A stretch of DNA of 64,000 nt, from positions 310,001-374,000 of the forward strand of contig NC_015500.1 in assembly GCF_000212415.1 (NCBI RefSeq), given 5' to 3'. Below the pieces are notes generated by a model. It searched no databases. It was not told the origin of the DNA and saw nothing but the letters and a program-made list of their open reading frames with translations. Source of the DNA: Treponema brennaborense DSM 12168 (GTDB taxonomy: Bacteria > Spirochaetota > Spirochaetia > Treponematales > Treponemataceae). Of the stretch, positions 29,389 to 38,387 are shown piece after piece. The position numbers and the translations under genes were made by a program. The stretch's first letter is position 1. Each line of letters begins with the position of its first letter.

Positions 29389-30421
29389 TTTTTTATGCAG
29401 GAATTTAACCGGAATTGAACGATTCGCATATGAAACGTGCATCCGCCTCGACTCGCTTGTTGAGAAAGATTCCGTTATGTTATACGTTCCTAAAAACGCG
29501 TTTTGCATTCCGAATTTTAAAAACATCAAAATCGTCGTATCCCGCAAAAAATGTACGTGCTTTCCGATTTGGGAACACGGTGTGTTTTCGTACTTCGTCA
29601 GGCGGAATCACGCCGTTTCTCTCGATTTTTCAAATGTGACTCCGCTGTTTTCTCCGGGGATAGTTTTCATTCACGATATCTATGCAAAACTGTATCCGCA
29701 GGACTTTCAAGGAAAACGGGATTTTCTGATGCGACTGTATATGTGTGCAATGTATAAACATGCAGTCGGCAGCGCAAAGAAAATAATAACCGTTTCGGAA
29801 TTCAGCCGCCGAGAAATTGCCCGAACGTATTCTCTTGACGAATCGAAGATAAGCGTTATATACAACGGATGGGAACACGTGAAAAATATACAGGCTGATT
29901 TTTCGATTTTTAAATCGTTTCCGCAACTTGAAACAAATGATTTTTACTTTGCATTGAACAGTTTCCAAAAAAGAAAAAATTTGAAATGGATTACGGATTA
30001 CGCTTTAAAGCATCCTGAAACGCTTTTCGCAATATCGGGAAAAGCCATTTCGGGACTGGTCTCAAACGAACTGCATACGTTACGTTCTTTGCCGAATATA
30101 ATATTACTCGGATACGTTTCCGACGGGCAAGTCAAAGCACTGATGGAACGGTGCAAAGCTTTTATTTTCCCGTCGTATTATGAAGGGTTCGGGATTCCTC
30201 CGTTAGAGGCACTCGCGTGCGGCGCACCCGTAATCATCAGTAACGCGGCTTGTCTGCCCGAATTATACGGTAACACTGCGCATTATATCGATCCGTATAG
30301 TACGGATACTGATTTGGATAATTTACTTAAAAATCCGGTGGAACCGCCCGACGGTCTGCTGAAAAAATATTCGTATCAGAGTGCGGCAGAAGCATTGTAT
30401 AACTTGATTAAATCTCGGTGA
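29369..30421 (+). CDS. family 4 glycosyltransferase
   Basis: A GT-B transferase of 350 residues starting MIIINGDFLCRNLTGIERFAYE. The longer open frame upstream belongs to the junction with a truncated gene; AGGAAGG five bases before the ATG at 29369 supports this start. Features are FIHDIYAKLYP, ITVSEFSRREIA, a nucleotide-binding SFQKRKNLKWI segment and the GT4 C-terminal motif FPSYYEGFGIPPLEALACGAPVI-type (about 265-290). This GT4 subgroup includes mannosyltransferases, but the donor is not certain. Ends the operon before a bidirectional terminator. Confidence 0.88.
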   Translation: MIIINGDFLCRNLTGIERFAYETCIRLDSLVEKDSVMLYVPKNAFCIPNFKNIKIVVSRKKCTCFPIWEHGVFSYFVRRNHAVSLDFSNVTPLFSPGIVFIHDIYAKLYPQDFQGKRDFLMRLYMCAMYKHAVGSAKKIITVSEFSRREIARTYSLDESKISVIYNGWEHVKNIQADFSIFKSFPQLETNDFYFALNSFQKRKNLKWITDYALKHPETLFAISGKAISGLVSNELHTLRSLPNIILLGYVSDGQVKALMERCKAFIFPSYYEGFGIPPLEALACGAPVIISNAACLPELYGNTAHYIDPYSTDTDLDNLLKNPVEPPDGLLKKYSYQSAAEALYNLIKSR

Positions 30422-30458
30422 AAAACGAAATCTTTACCGGCGTAGTCGGTGTGCGTTA

Positions 30459-30490
30459 AAAAACGGGAATCGTATTCGATTCCCGTTTTT
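30459..30490. terminator. bidirectional intrinsic terminator
   Basis: A perfect 14-bp stem (AAAAACGGGAATCG at 30459-30472 with its complement at 30477-30490) and a four-base loop, with A-tract and T-tract on opposite sides. It lies between two convergent genes and should stop transcription in both directions. Confidence 0.9.
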
Positions 30491-30512
30491 CAGCAATGAA
30501 CTTTTGATGAGT

Positions 30513-32429
30513 TTACGGCCAAATTTTGATTCCCAACGTAAGCACTACGCCCGTTTGCACCGGATATTCGGAGGTATCAACGCTATGAAACGGCGTATTG
30601 CGGTCTGCTCCGCGTTTGTCATACACGACGTCATCAATAACCGTAAAATAACTGTACAAAAAGCCCGCGTTTCCGAAGAGTTGGAACGGAATTTTCGTTT
30701 TTTTGAAATCGTACGAAGCTCCGATGCTGACGATATGCATCCATTGATAGGCACCGTCCCGGAGAAAGTATTTTTTCAAACTGTCGCGGTTATACGGACT
30801 CATCTCCGAATATAAAGAACTGCCGGGAACTTGCTGTGAACCGTAATCGGCTCCGTGCCTGATAAATTGATATTGGAGTGAAGTGAGCATACTTGCTTTC
30901 GGTCTCACGTTGAAACGCAGCAGTAATTCGTCCGAGTTCGGCGGCAAGTAGTAGCCCAAGGCTTCTCCGTTGTTCGTATAATTTTCACTGATATAGTGAG
31001 CGTACCACGGAGTGTAGTTTATGGAATGGTGCGTGTAGCAGTACGGTTCGATTTTAGTGTACCGGACGGAGACCGTTGCAAACGGCAATTTGGGAATGAC
31101 CACTTTCGTTCCTATTTGACCTGCAAACATTGCCCGCGCCGACGTAATGGGATTATTATTCAGCCCGTTTATTTCATCAAGATACAGCGACGCCCATAAA
31201 GAGCCGAGACCGGGCTTTTGAAATTTTACGTTGCCGAATAATGCAAGGTTGTCGTAGTCGCCTACATGATTCTGGTATTCAAGAAAAAGTGTCAGCGGGA
31301 ATATATATCCGAGTTCAAACCGTTTAGGCCATACGACCGATGTTCCGGCATCGAAATGAAAATATTTAAAGTCGAGTTCAATCATGTTGATTGAAAACGC
31401 GTTTTGGAAAAAATACGAATCATCGGTTCTGTTTTTGTGATCACTCGCGTATGAATTTTCATTTATATAATCCTGATTGGGATATTCGAGAATGCCGGTG
31501 AGTCCCGAAAACTTCAGAAACGGGAAAAGTTCCACGGTAAATTCCGCCGCCATAAACGGACGGGCTTTTTTATTGAGAACGAGACTGCTGCCGTCATCCA
31601 TAGCCGCCCATTCGCGGTAACCGCGGCCGGCGGATACGGATATTTTATTATTTAAAAAGGAACCTCTGATTTCACCCGTGATGTCTCCGCTCATTCCTAA
31701 CGACTGCGCCCAGCCTTCAAGTCCCGACGCAGACATATTGGAAAGCAGATACATCTGTCCGCCCCATTTTTTTTGATACGAATAGGGTAAGTAGGACGTA
31801 TTCAGAAATTTGTTAATCGTCCTTTTTGCCAAATCGTCCCCGTTTCCGGTTCCGTTAAAAAAACCTTCCACATCGGACTCATACCATGAGTACCCGATAA
31901 AGTAATCTCCCATTTTATGCAGCGGCATTCTTGTCAGATCGAAAAGAACGGAAGTCGCGTATGAAACGTTGTTTCCGATATCGCCGGAGAGAGATATCGA
32001 CGGCATGATATCGAAGCCCCATTGGTTAAAAGCGGATTTCGTATAAAATCCGGAAGAAGCGGATGTTTCCAGCGATGCCTGAATCTGTAAGCTTAGCGGA
32101 AAGTTTTCCGCATCGTTTTCAAGACGGTAACGGGCGTTCCAGAGGTCCAAACCTTCTTTTCTGGTATGCGTTTCTTTGAAACCGTACAGGACTTCTTTTT
32201 CAGTAGGAAGCAATTTGCTTTCATTTTCCAAAATTTCATCTATTGCAATGAGAATACGTTGTTCCGAATACGGTTTTACGCCCGGTAAACTGCTGCAGAG
32301 ACCGCGTAATCGGGCGATTTCAAGTACGGAATAGATACTGTCTGAGATATCTACGGACGTATTCATCTGCGGATGTGCGAACAATATGCTGAAACATAAA
32401 GCGGTAAAAAATGACAAAATCTTTTTCAT
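30513..32429 (-). CDS. outer-membrane beta-barrel protein, Wzi-like
   Basis: A 638-residue exported protein with a signal peptide (MKKILSFFTALCFSILFAHPQ). After an N-terminal helical region (about 25-90, with LEIARLRGLCSSLPG and YSEQRILIAIDEIL) the sequence is rich in aromatic and alternating residues, as expected of a beta-barrel. Similar two-part proteins in treponemes are annotated as capsule-assembly Wzi-like; I see the general resemblance but no decisive motif. AAGGAGG lies before the ATG. It is 26 bases after the upstream barrel gene, and the pair is convergent to the glycosyltransferase operon. Confidence 0.6.
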   Translation of the reverse strand: MKKILSFFTALCFSILFAHPQMNTSVDISDSIYSVLEIARLRGLCSSLPGVKPYSEQRILIAIDEILENESKLLPTEKEVLYGFKETHTRKEGLDLWNARYRLENDAENFPLSLQIQASLETSASSGFYTKSAFNQWGFDIMPSISLSGDIGNNVSYATSVLFDLTRMPLHKMGDYFIGYSWYESDVEGFFNGTGNGDDLAKRTINKFLNTSYLPYSYQKKWGGQMYLLSNMSASGLEGWAQSLGMSGDITGEIRGSFLNNKISVSAGRGYREWAAMDDGSSLVLNKKARPFMAAEFTVELFPFLKFSGLTGILEYPNQDYINENSYASDHKNRTDDSYFFQNAFSINMIELDFKYFHFDAGTSVVWPKRFELGYIFPLTLFLEYQNHVGDYDNLALFGNVKFQKPGLGSLWASLYLDEINGLNNNPITSARAMFAGQIGTKVVIPKLPFATVSVRYTKIEPYCYTHHSINYTPWYAHYISENYTNNGEALGYYLPPNSDELLLRFNVRPKASMLTSLQYQFIRHGADYGSQQVPGSSLYSEMSPYNRDSLKKYFLRDGAYQWMHIVSIGASYDFKKTKIPFQLFGNAGFLYSYFTVIDDVVYDKRGADRNTPFHSVDTSEYPVQTGVVLTLGIKIWP

Positions 32430-32455
32430 ATCATTCCTCCTTGGAAGATTGTCTG

Positions 32456-34297
32456 TTAAAAAACGGAATAGGTAAGTGCAAGTGATAATTCAAATCCCTG
32501 CTCAAAAATTCCTTGCTGATTCTTATTGTTAAAAATAAAAGTATATGCCGCGTGACCATTTAAAGTCAAATGGTCGTCGATACTATAGCTGGATTTCAAT
32601 ACGATCTGATTCGTGTATTGTATTATACCCGTTAGTTGATATGACTGGGCAAGCTGTTCTGCTTCTTGCGCGGTAAGACCTCCTTTCCCTTCCTGATTTA
32701 ATTTATACAGTACCGACGGATAATAGGCGTAATATGTTTTTCCGTCTATGGTGACCGTGTTGTCGAGGAGGCCGAATGAATTCGTTCCGTGTGCGACAAA
32801 GAGATAATTTATTTCAGCATTCCATTTTTGCGGAACGGAATAACCGATGCGCGCCTGTAATCCTACGCAGTCGGGACCGAACGGAGTTCCGATCCATGAA
32901 CATATAGGCAGTTTTCCGTTGCTCTGCATATTATACCGTTCCCGATACAGCGACCATTCCGCTCCGTGTTTTATGTATAAGAACGGTGTCGTATAAATTC
33001 CTTCCAGCGTGCCGAGCCACCAGCCGTTGTCGTTACCGGGAATGGTGAGTTCAAAACCTAATTGACCGCCGAGACTGTCCGGCATTGCCCGTCCCGTTTC
33101 CGATTTTCGTTCGGCGGGTATTTGAATTTCATTCTGGGCGTATAAACCGTAGATTCTCAAGTATTTGCACGGAGTGACATCTGCGTAAAATCCTATATAT
33201 GCGCAGACGTGTGCTTCTCCGTAGTATGTTTTTTCTTCCGCAGACATGTATTCGTCCCATGCGCCGAATGAATGCATTATCATGAGCGGATTGAGAAATC
33301 GCAATTCAAAAGGTGCGTTTATGAGCGTCCCTTCTACCATGCCACCCTTAAACCATTTAATCGGGCGTATCTCAAGATTATGCAGATACATAAATTTATT
33401 TCTGGAAATTTGTATCGCATCGAGATTATATTTTATTTTTGGCGAATATATGTTCAGTTGCGTGTAACAATCTGTTTCAAAAGTCGAGTTGTAAATGATA
33501 CTTCCCGTTTGCGTTTTACCTATTTGGAGTCCTTCTTTCGCAATGTTCAGATTTATACCCCAATTGCCAAAGCTTTTTCCTATGCTGCCGTAAGCGATCT
33601 GCGGCCATAAAAATTCAAAATCATCGGCCGTGTAAGGAATATTGGTAAAATTCCGTGCGGACGTCATTCCCCAAAAGCTTTTTCCGAAAAACGGAATCGT
33701 TTCCAGAAAAACGTAATCCGAAAAACCGAGATAAATCGGTATTGCGATGAAAGGTGTCGTCAGTTCGTTTCCGGAAAAAGACGAGGCGGCACCGTAGTCG
33801 ATTCCCGTGTCATATGAAATGGAATCGGAAGACGTACTGGCAGCAGCAGCAGCAAAGGACTCCTTCAGTTTCGTACTTATAGTTGAGTTTTCTCCGTTTC
33901 CCGTATAATCCGTTCCGAACGACCATTTGATCTGATCGTTGCTTTTGTATAAAACACCGGGGGATACGGCAATATTCAAACCCGTGTATACGGAATCCGA
34001 TAAGAACAGGTCTTTGCGGTTATCAAAAAAATCCGCCACTTGCCGGTAAAGTTCTTTGCCGGAAGAAGATAAGCGTTCGTATGAAATTTCCGAAAAATAC
34101 ATTGTAAGTTCGGCAATCGACAGCGGTGCGTTGGCAGTCAGGGACGTGCTGGCCGTTTCGGAATAGAGCATGGAAAGTGCATCGTAAATCCAATGCTTAG
34201 CCGGAACGAGTTGCTGCATACCCTGTGAAAAAGAATTTGCAGAAACGAAGATCAAAATAAGGAACGACAGTACGATTTTCCTGTTTGGACGGTTCAT
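32456..34297 (-). CDS. outer-membrane beta-barrel protein, Wzi-like
   Basis: A 613-residue exported protein with a signal peptide (MNRPNRKIVLSFLILIFVSANSFSQ), a short helical N-terminal region (WIYDALSMLYSE, APLSIAELTMYFSEI) and a long aromatic-rich barrel-like part that ends in the outer-membrane-protein pattern ELSLALTYSVF, with a terminal Phe. A run of five alanines near residue 150 is encoded by a short GCT/GCA repeat. Same organisation as the downstream barrel gene, with which it forms an operon, and divergent from the YidC-sulfatase fusion. A role in placing the polysaccharide at the surface is inference from context. Confidence 0.6.
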   Translation of the reverse strand: MNRPNRKIVLSFLILIFVSANSFSQGMQQLVPAKHWIYDALSMLYSETASTSLTANAPLSIAELTMYFSEISYERLSSSGKELYRQVADFFDNRKDLFLSDSVYTGLNIAVSPGVLYKSNDQIKWSFGTDYTGNGENSTISTKLKESFAAAAASTSSDSISYDTGIDYGAASSFSGNELTTPFIAIPIYLGFSDYVFLETIPFFGKSFWGMTSARNFTNIPYTADDFEFLWPQIAYGSIGKSFGNWGINLNIAKEGLQIGKTQTGSIIYNSTFETDCYTQLNIYSPKIKYNLDAIQISRNKFMYLHNLEIRPIKWFKGGMVEGTLINAPFELRFLNPLMIMHSFGAWDEYMSAEEKTYYGEAHVCAYIGFYADVTPCKYLRIYGLYAQNEIQIPAERKSETGRAMPDSLGGQLGFELTIPGNDNGWWLGTLEGIYTTPFLYIKHGAEWSLYRERYNMQSNGKLPICSWIGTPFGPDCVGLQARIGYSVPQKWNAEINYLFVAHGTNSFGLLDNTVTIDGKTYYAYYPSVLYKLNQEGKGGLTAQEAEQLAQSYQLTGIIQYTNQIVLKSSYSIDDHLTLNGHAAYTFIFNNKNQQGIFEQGFELSLALTYSVF

Positions 34298-34400
34298 GTG
34301 GTAAACATTATCATCTTTTTATTCATTTTTCTAGTATAGGTAAATTTGATATTGAAGATACGTTCAGTTTATCGTAATCGGTTTATTTGAATACCCTTTA

Positions 34401-34429
34401 TTGATTTTATCATATATAGAGTATATACT
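34401..34429 (+). promoter_or_regulatory. promoter of the YidC-sulfatase gene, apparently leaderless
   Basis: TTGATT (34401-34406), a 17-base spacer and TATACT (34424-34429) are followed by only eight bases and the ATG at 34438, without any Shine-Dalgarno sequence. This starts the second plus-strand glycan operon. Confidence 0.6.
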
Positions 34430-34437
34430 TTCCAACT

Positions 34438-37143
34438 ATGGTTAGTTTTCTTTATACGGTAATTATATACCCATTAATTCAGATTATTGAATTCGCGTTC
34501 ATGCTTTTTAACGGAGTCTTCAAAAATGCAGGAATCTCCGTTATTGGAGTCAGTTTTGCGGTCTCTATCTTATGCCTTCCGCTTTATATTGTTGCGGAAC
34601 ATTGGCAGCAGGTTCAGCGTGATATTGAAAAACGTCTTGATCCGGGGATAAGCCGCATAAAGGCCGTTTTTAAAGGCGATGAGCAGTATATGATTCTTTC
34701 TACTTTTTACAAACAGAATCATTACCATCCTATAATGGCGCTTCGTTCTTCTTTCGGGCTGCTTATTCAAATTCCGTTTTTTATTGCAGCTTACAGTTTC
34801 CTTTCAAAACTGCCCGTTCTGGCCGGAAAAAATTTTTTATTCATTAAAGACATGGGAGCGCCCGACGCTCTTTTTTCCATAGGAACTTTTCCCATAAACG
34901 TTTTGCCGATTGCAATGACCGTAATCAATATCGTTGCAGGCGCCATATATACGAAAGGTTTTAAGGCGAAAGACAAAATACAGATTTACGGAATGGCGCT
35001 TGTGTTTCTCGTCATTTTGTATAATTCGCCGTCAGGCCTTGTCTTGTATTGGACAATGAACAATATTTTTTCATTGGTGAAAAATATCTTTTATAAAATA
35101 AAAAATCCGTTAAAAGTTCTGTATCTTTTACTGGTAGTCGCTGTTGCCGGTCTGGATTATTATTTGCTGTTCATTCATAACGGCTTTCTGCATAAACGTA
35201 TTCTTATGGCCGCGGTGTTTTCGCTTTTGCTTACGGCTCCGCTCGTACTCAAAGGAATCAGATTTCTGCTTGATACGGTGTTCGCACCGCTTGTGGAAGA
35301 CCGGCGTGCGCGCTTGACTTTGTTTGTATGTTCTGCGGCTGCGCTTTGCCTGCTGGCCGGCTTCGTGATTCCGTCGTACGTTATCAATTCTTCCGCGGTG
35401 GAATTCGCGAATATCGACGGTTACGGAAATCCGCTGTTTTTTCTTTACAATTCGACTTTGCAGGTTTTCGGACTTGTGGTTTTTTGGGGACTTTGCGTTT
35501 ATTTTCTTTTTAACGCCAGAGTTCAAGCGGTTTTTGCAATATGTATGCCGGTTGTTCTCTTTGTCGGATTGATTGACGCGTTTCTTTTTTCGGGAAGCTA
35601 TGGCAATTTATCAAGATTGATTACCTTTTCAGCGACGATTACCGCAGCAAGCGGCACTATGCAGCTGCTGAATATGATCGGTATCATTGCAGCGGTGCTC
35701 GTTCCGATTATTATATTGAAATTCCGGAAAGTCAAATTGCTGAACGGTATCGTCTCGATTATTCTGATTGCGGAATGTGCCATAACGGTAATCCATATCG
35801 GTCAGATTAACGGCAGTTATAACGATTATGAAGACACCATCGCCGATGGAGTCAGCAGCGAAATGCATATTTCCCCAGTGTATCATCTTTCAAAAACAGG
35901 CAAGAACGTCGTGGTTTTTATGCTGGACAGGGCAGAAAACGCGTATGTGGAACCTATCTTTGAAACGTTTCCTGAACTTTACGATATCTACGACGGTTTT
36001 ACTCTCTATCGGAATACAATATCGTATAATCAGGGAACGCTGCTGGGGGCGCCGCCGCTGTTCGGCGGTTATGAATATACGCCGGCAGAAATGAATGCGC
36101 GCAGTTCAGCGCGGCTGGTTGATAAACAAAACGAATCACTGCTGTTATTGCCGCGTATTTTTACGGAACAAGCCGATTTTAACGCGACTGTCTCTGATTT
36201 AAGTTGGGCAAATTACAGTTGGATTCCGGATATGTCTATTTGTGATCCGTACTCAGATATTACCGGATTTAATGTTCAGCGGAAATATTCAAGTTTGTGG
36301 GTAAAAGAGAATCCGGATAAAATTAAGGAAAATATTACCAGCAACGCCATAAAGCGGAATCTTACGTGGTTCAGTCTTTTTAAAATGGTTCCGCTTTTTA
36401 TGCGTGACAGCGTGTATGACGACGGAATTTGGTGGTCGTCCGACGAGCAAACTGGTGATATAATGGAATTTATCGATTATTATTCTGCTCTTGCGTTTCT
36501 ACCCCGTTTAACGGATTTTACCTCCGAGAAAAACGCATATTTTACTATCGTAAACGACACGACTCATTCGGGACAAGAGCTGCAAGCTCCGGATTACGAG
36601 CCTGCGATAGAAGTTACGGATAAGGGGCCGAAACCGTTAAGCGAATACAGCAGTGTCGGCGGAAATATCGCTGCTTTTAAACGGCTCGGCGAATGGATAC
36701 AGTATCTTAAAGAAAACGATTGCTATGATAATACCAGAATAATCATGGTCAGCGACCACGGAATCGGCACTGCGGACGGTAAAAGGCTTGATTTTCCCGA
36801 AACTTGGAATATGGCGTATAATCCCGATCATAACCATCCGCTGCTGTTCGTGAAAGATTTTAACGCGACGGGTAAGCTCGTCATAAATAACGATTTTATG
36901 ACTAACGCGGATGTTCCCGCTCTTGCGCTGAAAGACCTTGTGGAAAAACCGATAAATCCTTTTACCGGAAAAGAAATTACGGAAATAAAGCCTGAGGATA
37001 AAAAAGCGTCCGGCGTCGTTCTGACTCATAACTGGCGGCCGGGCGGAAACGGAATCAATACGTTCAAGGTTCCGCAGAAAGACTGGTATACGATAAAAGA
37101 AAATATTTTTGACGCTGCAAATTGGCAGCAGGGAATAAACTGA
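34438..37143 (+). CDS. YidC/Oxa1-like domain fused to a sulfatase/LTA-synthase-like domain
   Basis: A 901-residue membrane protein. Residues about 1-225 match the YidC/Oxa1 insertase core: VSFAVSILCLPLYIVAE, a charged cytoplasmic hairpin, ALRSSFGLLIQIPFFIAAYSFL, and YNSPSGLVLYWTMNNIFSLVKN. Seven or so further helices follow to about 475. The C-terminal part (about 485-870) is an alkaline-phosphatase-superfamily domain with VVVFMLDRAENAY (metal Asp), a Thr/Ser-containing NQGTLLGAPPLFGG segment where the nucleophile is expected, IIMVSDHGIG and a late DHNHPLLF. LTA synthases and phosphoethanolamine transferases share this fold. I know of no standard protein with this domain pairing. The stop codon overlaps the start of the TagB/F-like gene, so the two are coupled. 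Confidence 0.8.
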   Translation: MVSFLYTVIIYPLIQIIEFAFMLFNGVFKNAGISVIGVSFAVSILCLPLYIVAEHWQQVQRDIEKRLDPGISRIKAVFKGDEQYMILSTFYKQNHYHPIMALRSSFGLLIQIPFFIAAYSFLSKLPVLAGKNFLFIKDMGAPDALFSIGTFPINVLPIAMTVINIVAGAIYTKGFKAKDKIQIYGMALVFLVILYNSPSGLVLYWTMNNIFSLVKNIFYKIKNPLKVLYLLLVVAVAGLDYYLLFIHNGFLHKRILMAAVFSLLLTAPLVLKGIRFLLDTVFAPLVEDRRARLTLFVCSAAALCLLAGFVIPSYVINSSAVEFANIDGYGNPLFFLYNSTLQVFGLVVFWGLCVYFLFNARVQAVFAICMPVVLFVGLIDAFLFSGSYGNLSRLITFSATITAASGTMQLLNMIGIIAAVLVPIIILKFRKVKLLNGIVSIILIAECAITVIHIGQINGSYNDYEDTIADGVSSEMHISPVYHLSKTGKNVVVFMLDRAENAYVEPIFETFPELYDIYDGFTLYRNTISYNQGTLLGAPPLFGGYEYTPAEMNARSSARLVDKQNESLLLLPRIFTEQADFNATVSDLSWANYSWIPDMSICDPYSDITGFNVQRKYSSLWVKENPDKIKENITSNAIKRNLTWFSLFKMVPLFMRDSVYDDGIWWSSDEQTGDIMEFIDYYSALAFLPRLTDFTSEKNAYFTIVNDTTHSGQELQAPDYEPAIEVTDKGPKPLSEYSSVGGNIAAFKRLGEWIQYLKENDCYDNTRIIMVSDHGIGTADGKRLDFPETWNMAYNPDHNHPLLFVKDFNATGKLVINNDFMTNADVPALALKDLVEKPINPFTGKEITEIKPEDKKASGVVLTHNWRPGGNGINTFKVPQKDWYTIKENIFDAANWQQGIN

Positions 37144-38387
37144 TGAATATGATTTTTTTGCCGCTTTATATCGATCCCGGAACGGGAAGCATGTTGTTTT
37201 CGATTCTCATCGGCGCTGCCGCTACGTTGTTTTTTCTTGCAAAAGCTGCGGTAATAAAAGTAAAACTCTTTTTTTCCGGTAAGAAAAACGGAAGCTTGCA
37301 GGATATTTCCGTTTGCGATCCGTACGTCATTTATTGTGAGGGTATTCAGTATTGGAACGTTTTTAAACCCGTCGTAGATGAATTTGAAAAACGGGCGATT
37401 CCGCTCGTTTATTATACGTCGGCAAAAAACGATCCCGTTTTTGAACGGCAGTATCAGTTCATACGTGCCGAATTTATCGATGAGGGCAACGCTGCGTTTG
37501 CCCGTTTGAACCTATTGAGCGCCGGTATCGTTGTCATGACGACTCCGGGACTGCAAGTGTATCAGCTTAAACGTTCAAAAAACGTAAAGCATTATGCGCA
37601 CGTTTTGCACATGACGAATGACGCGACGACTTACAGACTTTTCGGTCTTGATTATTTTGATTCGGTACTCTTAACGGGTGATTATCAGAAAGACGATTTG
37701 TGTGCGTTGGAACGGCAGCGAGGCCTTCCTCCCAAGCAATTGGTAACGGTGGGCTGTTCGTATCTTGATGTACTTGCAGACAAAATGCAATCCGTACCCG
37801 ACGAAGCTGAGCATCGATTTACGGTTCTTGTTTCTCCTTCCTGGGGAGCTGCGGGTCTGCTTAAACGGTTCGGAGAAAAACTTCTTGATCCGTTGGTTGC
37901 AACCGGTTGGACGATTCTTGTTCGTCCGCATCCGCAATCAAAAAAATCGGAAGCGGATACGCTTTCCCGTTTGGAAGAACGATATAAAGCGGTTCCTAAT
38001 ATCGAATGGGACTATAACAGGGACAATATTTATGCCATGAAACGGGCTGATATTATGATTTCAGATTTTTCCGGAATCATATTCGATTATACTTTTTTAT
38101 GTGACAAACCCGTTATATATGCCAATGCAGATATTGATTTACGGCCGTATGATGCGTATGATCTGAAGAAATCGATGTGGCAGTTTACCGTTCTTGAGAA
38201 AATGGGCATTAAGTTGGAAGAAAAAGATTTTCCGCAGATAAAAGACGTTATACAAAACGCGGCTGACAGTCCTGCACTTGCCGCCGAACGTCAGCTTGCA
38301 AAACGAACCGCATGGATGCATGAAGGAGAAGCCGGCTGCAGAATTGCAGATTTCATGATTAAAACCGTTTCTGAAAAATCAACATGA
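37143..38387 (+). CDS. CDP-glycerol glycerophosphotransferase (TagB/TagF)-family protein
   Basis: A 414-residue protein with one N-terminal membrane helix (about 5-35) and a GT-B-like domain of the CDP-glycerol:polyglycerophosphate transferase family. Key parts are VYYTSAKNDPVF, HVLHMTNDATTY, VTVGCSYLD, VLVSPSWG, ILVRPHPQS, and the signature MISDFSGIIFDYTFLCDKPVIYA. Family members use CDP-glycerol or CDP-ribitol to build or prime teichoic acids. The ATG at 37143 overlaps the upstream TGA, with AGGGA at eight bases, and is preferred to a TTG seven codons earlier. CMP-AEP made by the phosphonate operon would be a chemically similar donor; that link is speculative. Confidence 0.85.
   Translation: MNMIFLPLYIDPGTGSMLFSILIGAAATLFFLAKAAVIKVKLFFSGKKNGSLQDISVCDPYVIYCEGIQYWNVFKPVVDEFEKRAIPLVYYTSAKNDPVFERQYQFIRAEFIDEGNAAFARLNLLSAGIVVMTTPGLQVYQLKRSKNVKHYAHVLHMTNDATTYRLFGLDYFDSVLLTGDYQKDDLCALERQRGLPPKQLVTVGCSYLDVLADKMQSVPDEAEHRFTVLVSPSWGAAGLLKRFGEKLLDPLVATGWTILVRPHPQSKKSEADTLSRLEERYKAVPNIEWDYNRDNIYAMKRADIMISDFSGIIFDYTFLCDKPVIYANADIDLRPYDAYDLKKSMWQFTVLEKMGIKLEEKDFPQIKDVIQNAADSPALAAERQLAKRTAWMHEGEAGCRIADFMIKTVSEKST

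Noticed and set aside
33838-33858. GCAGCAGCAGCAGC repeat as a phase-variation tract
   Set aside because: The unit is three bases, so changes would only alter the length of an alanine run and not switch the gene off.
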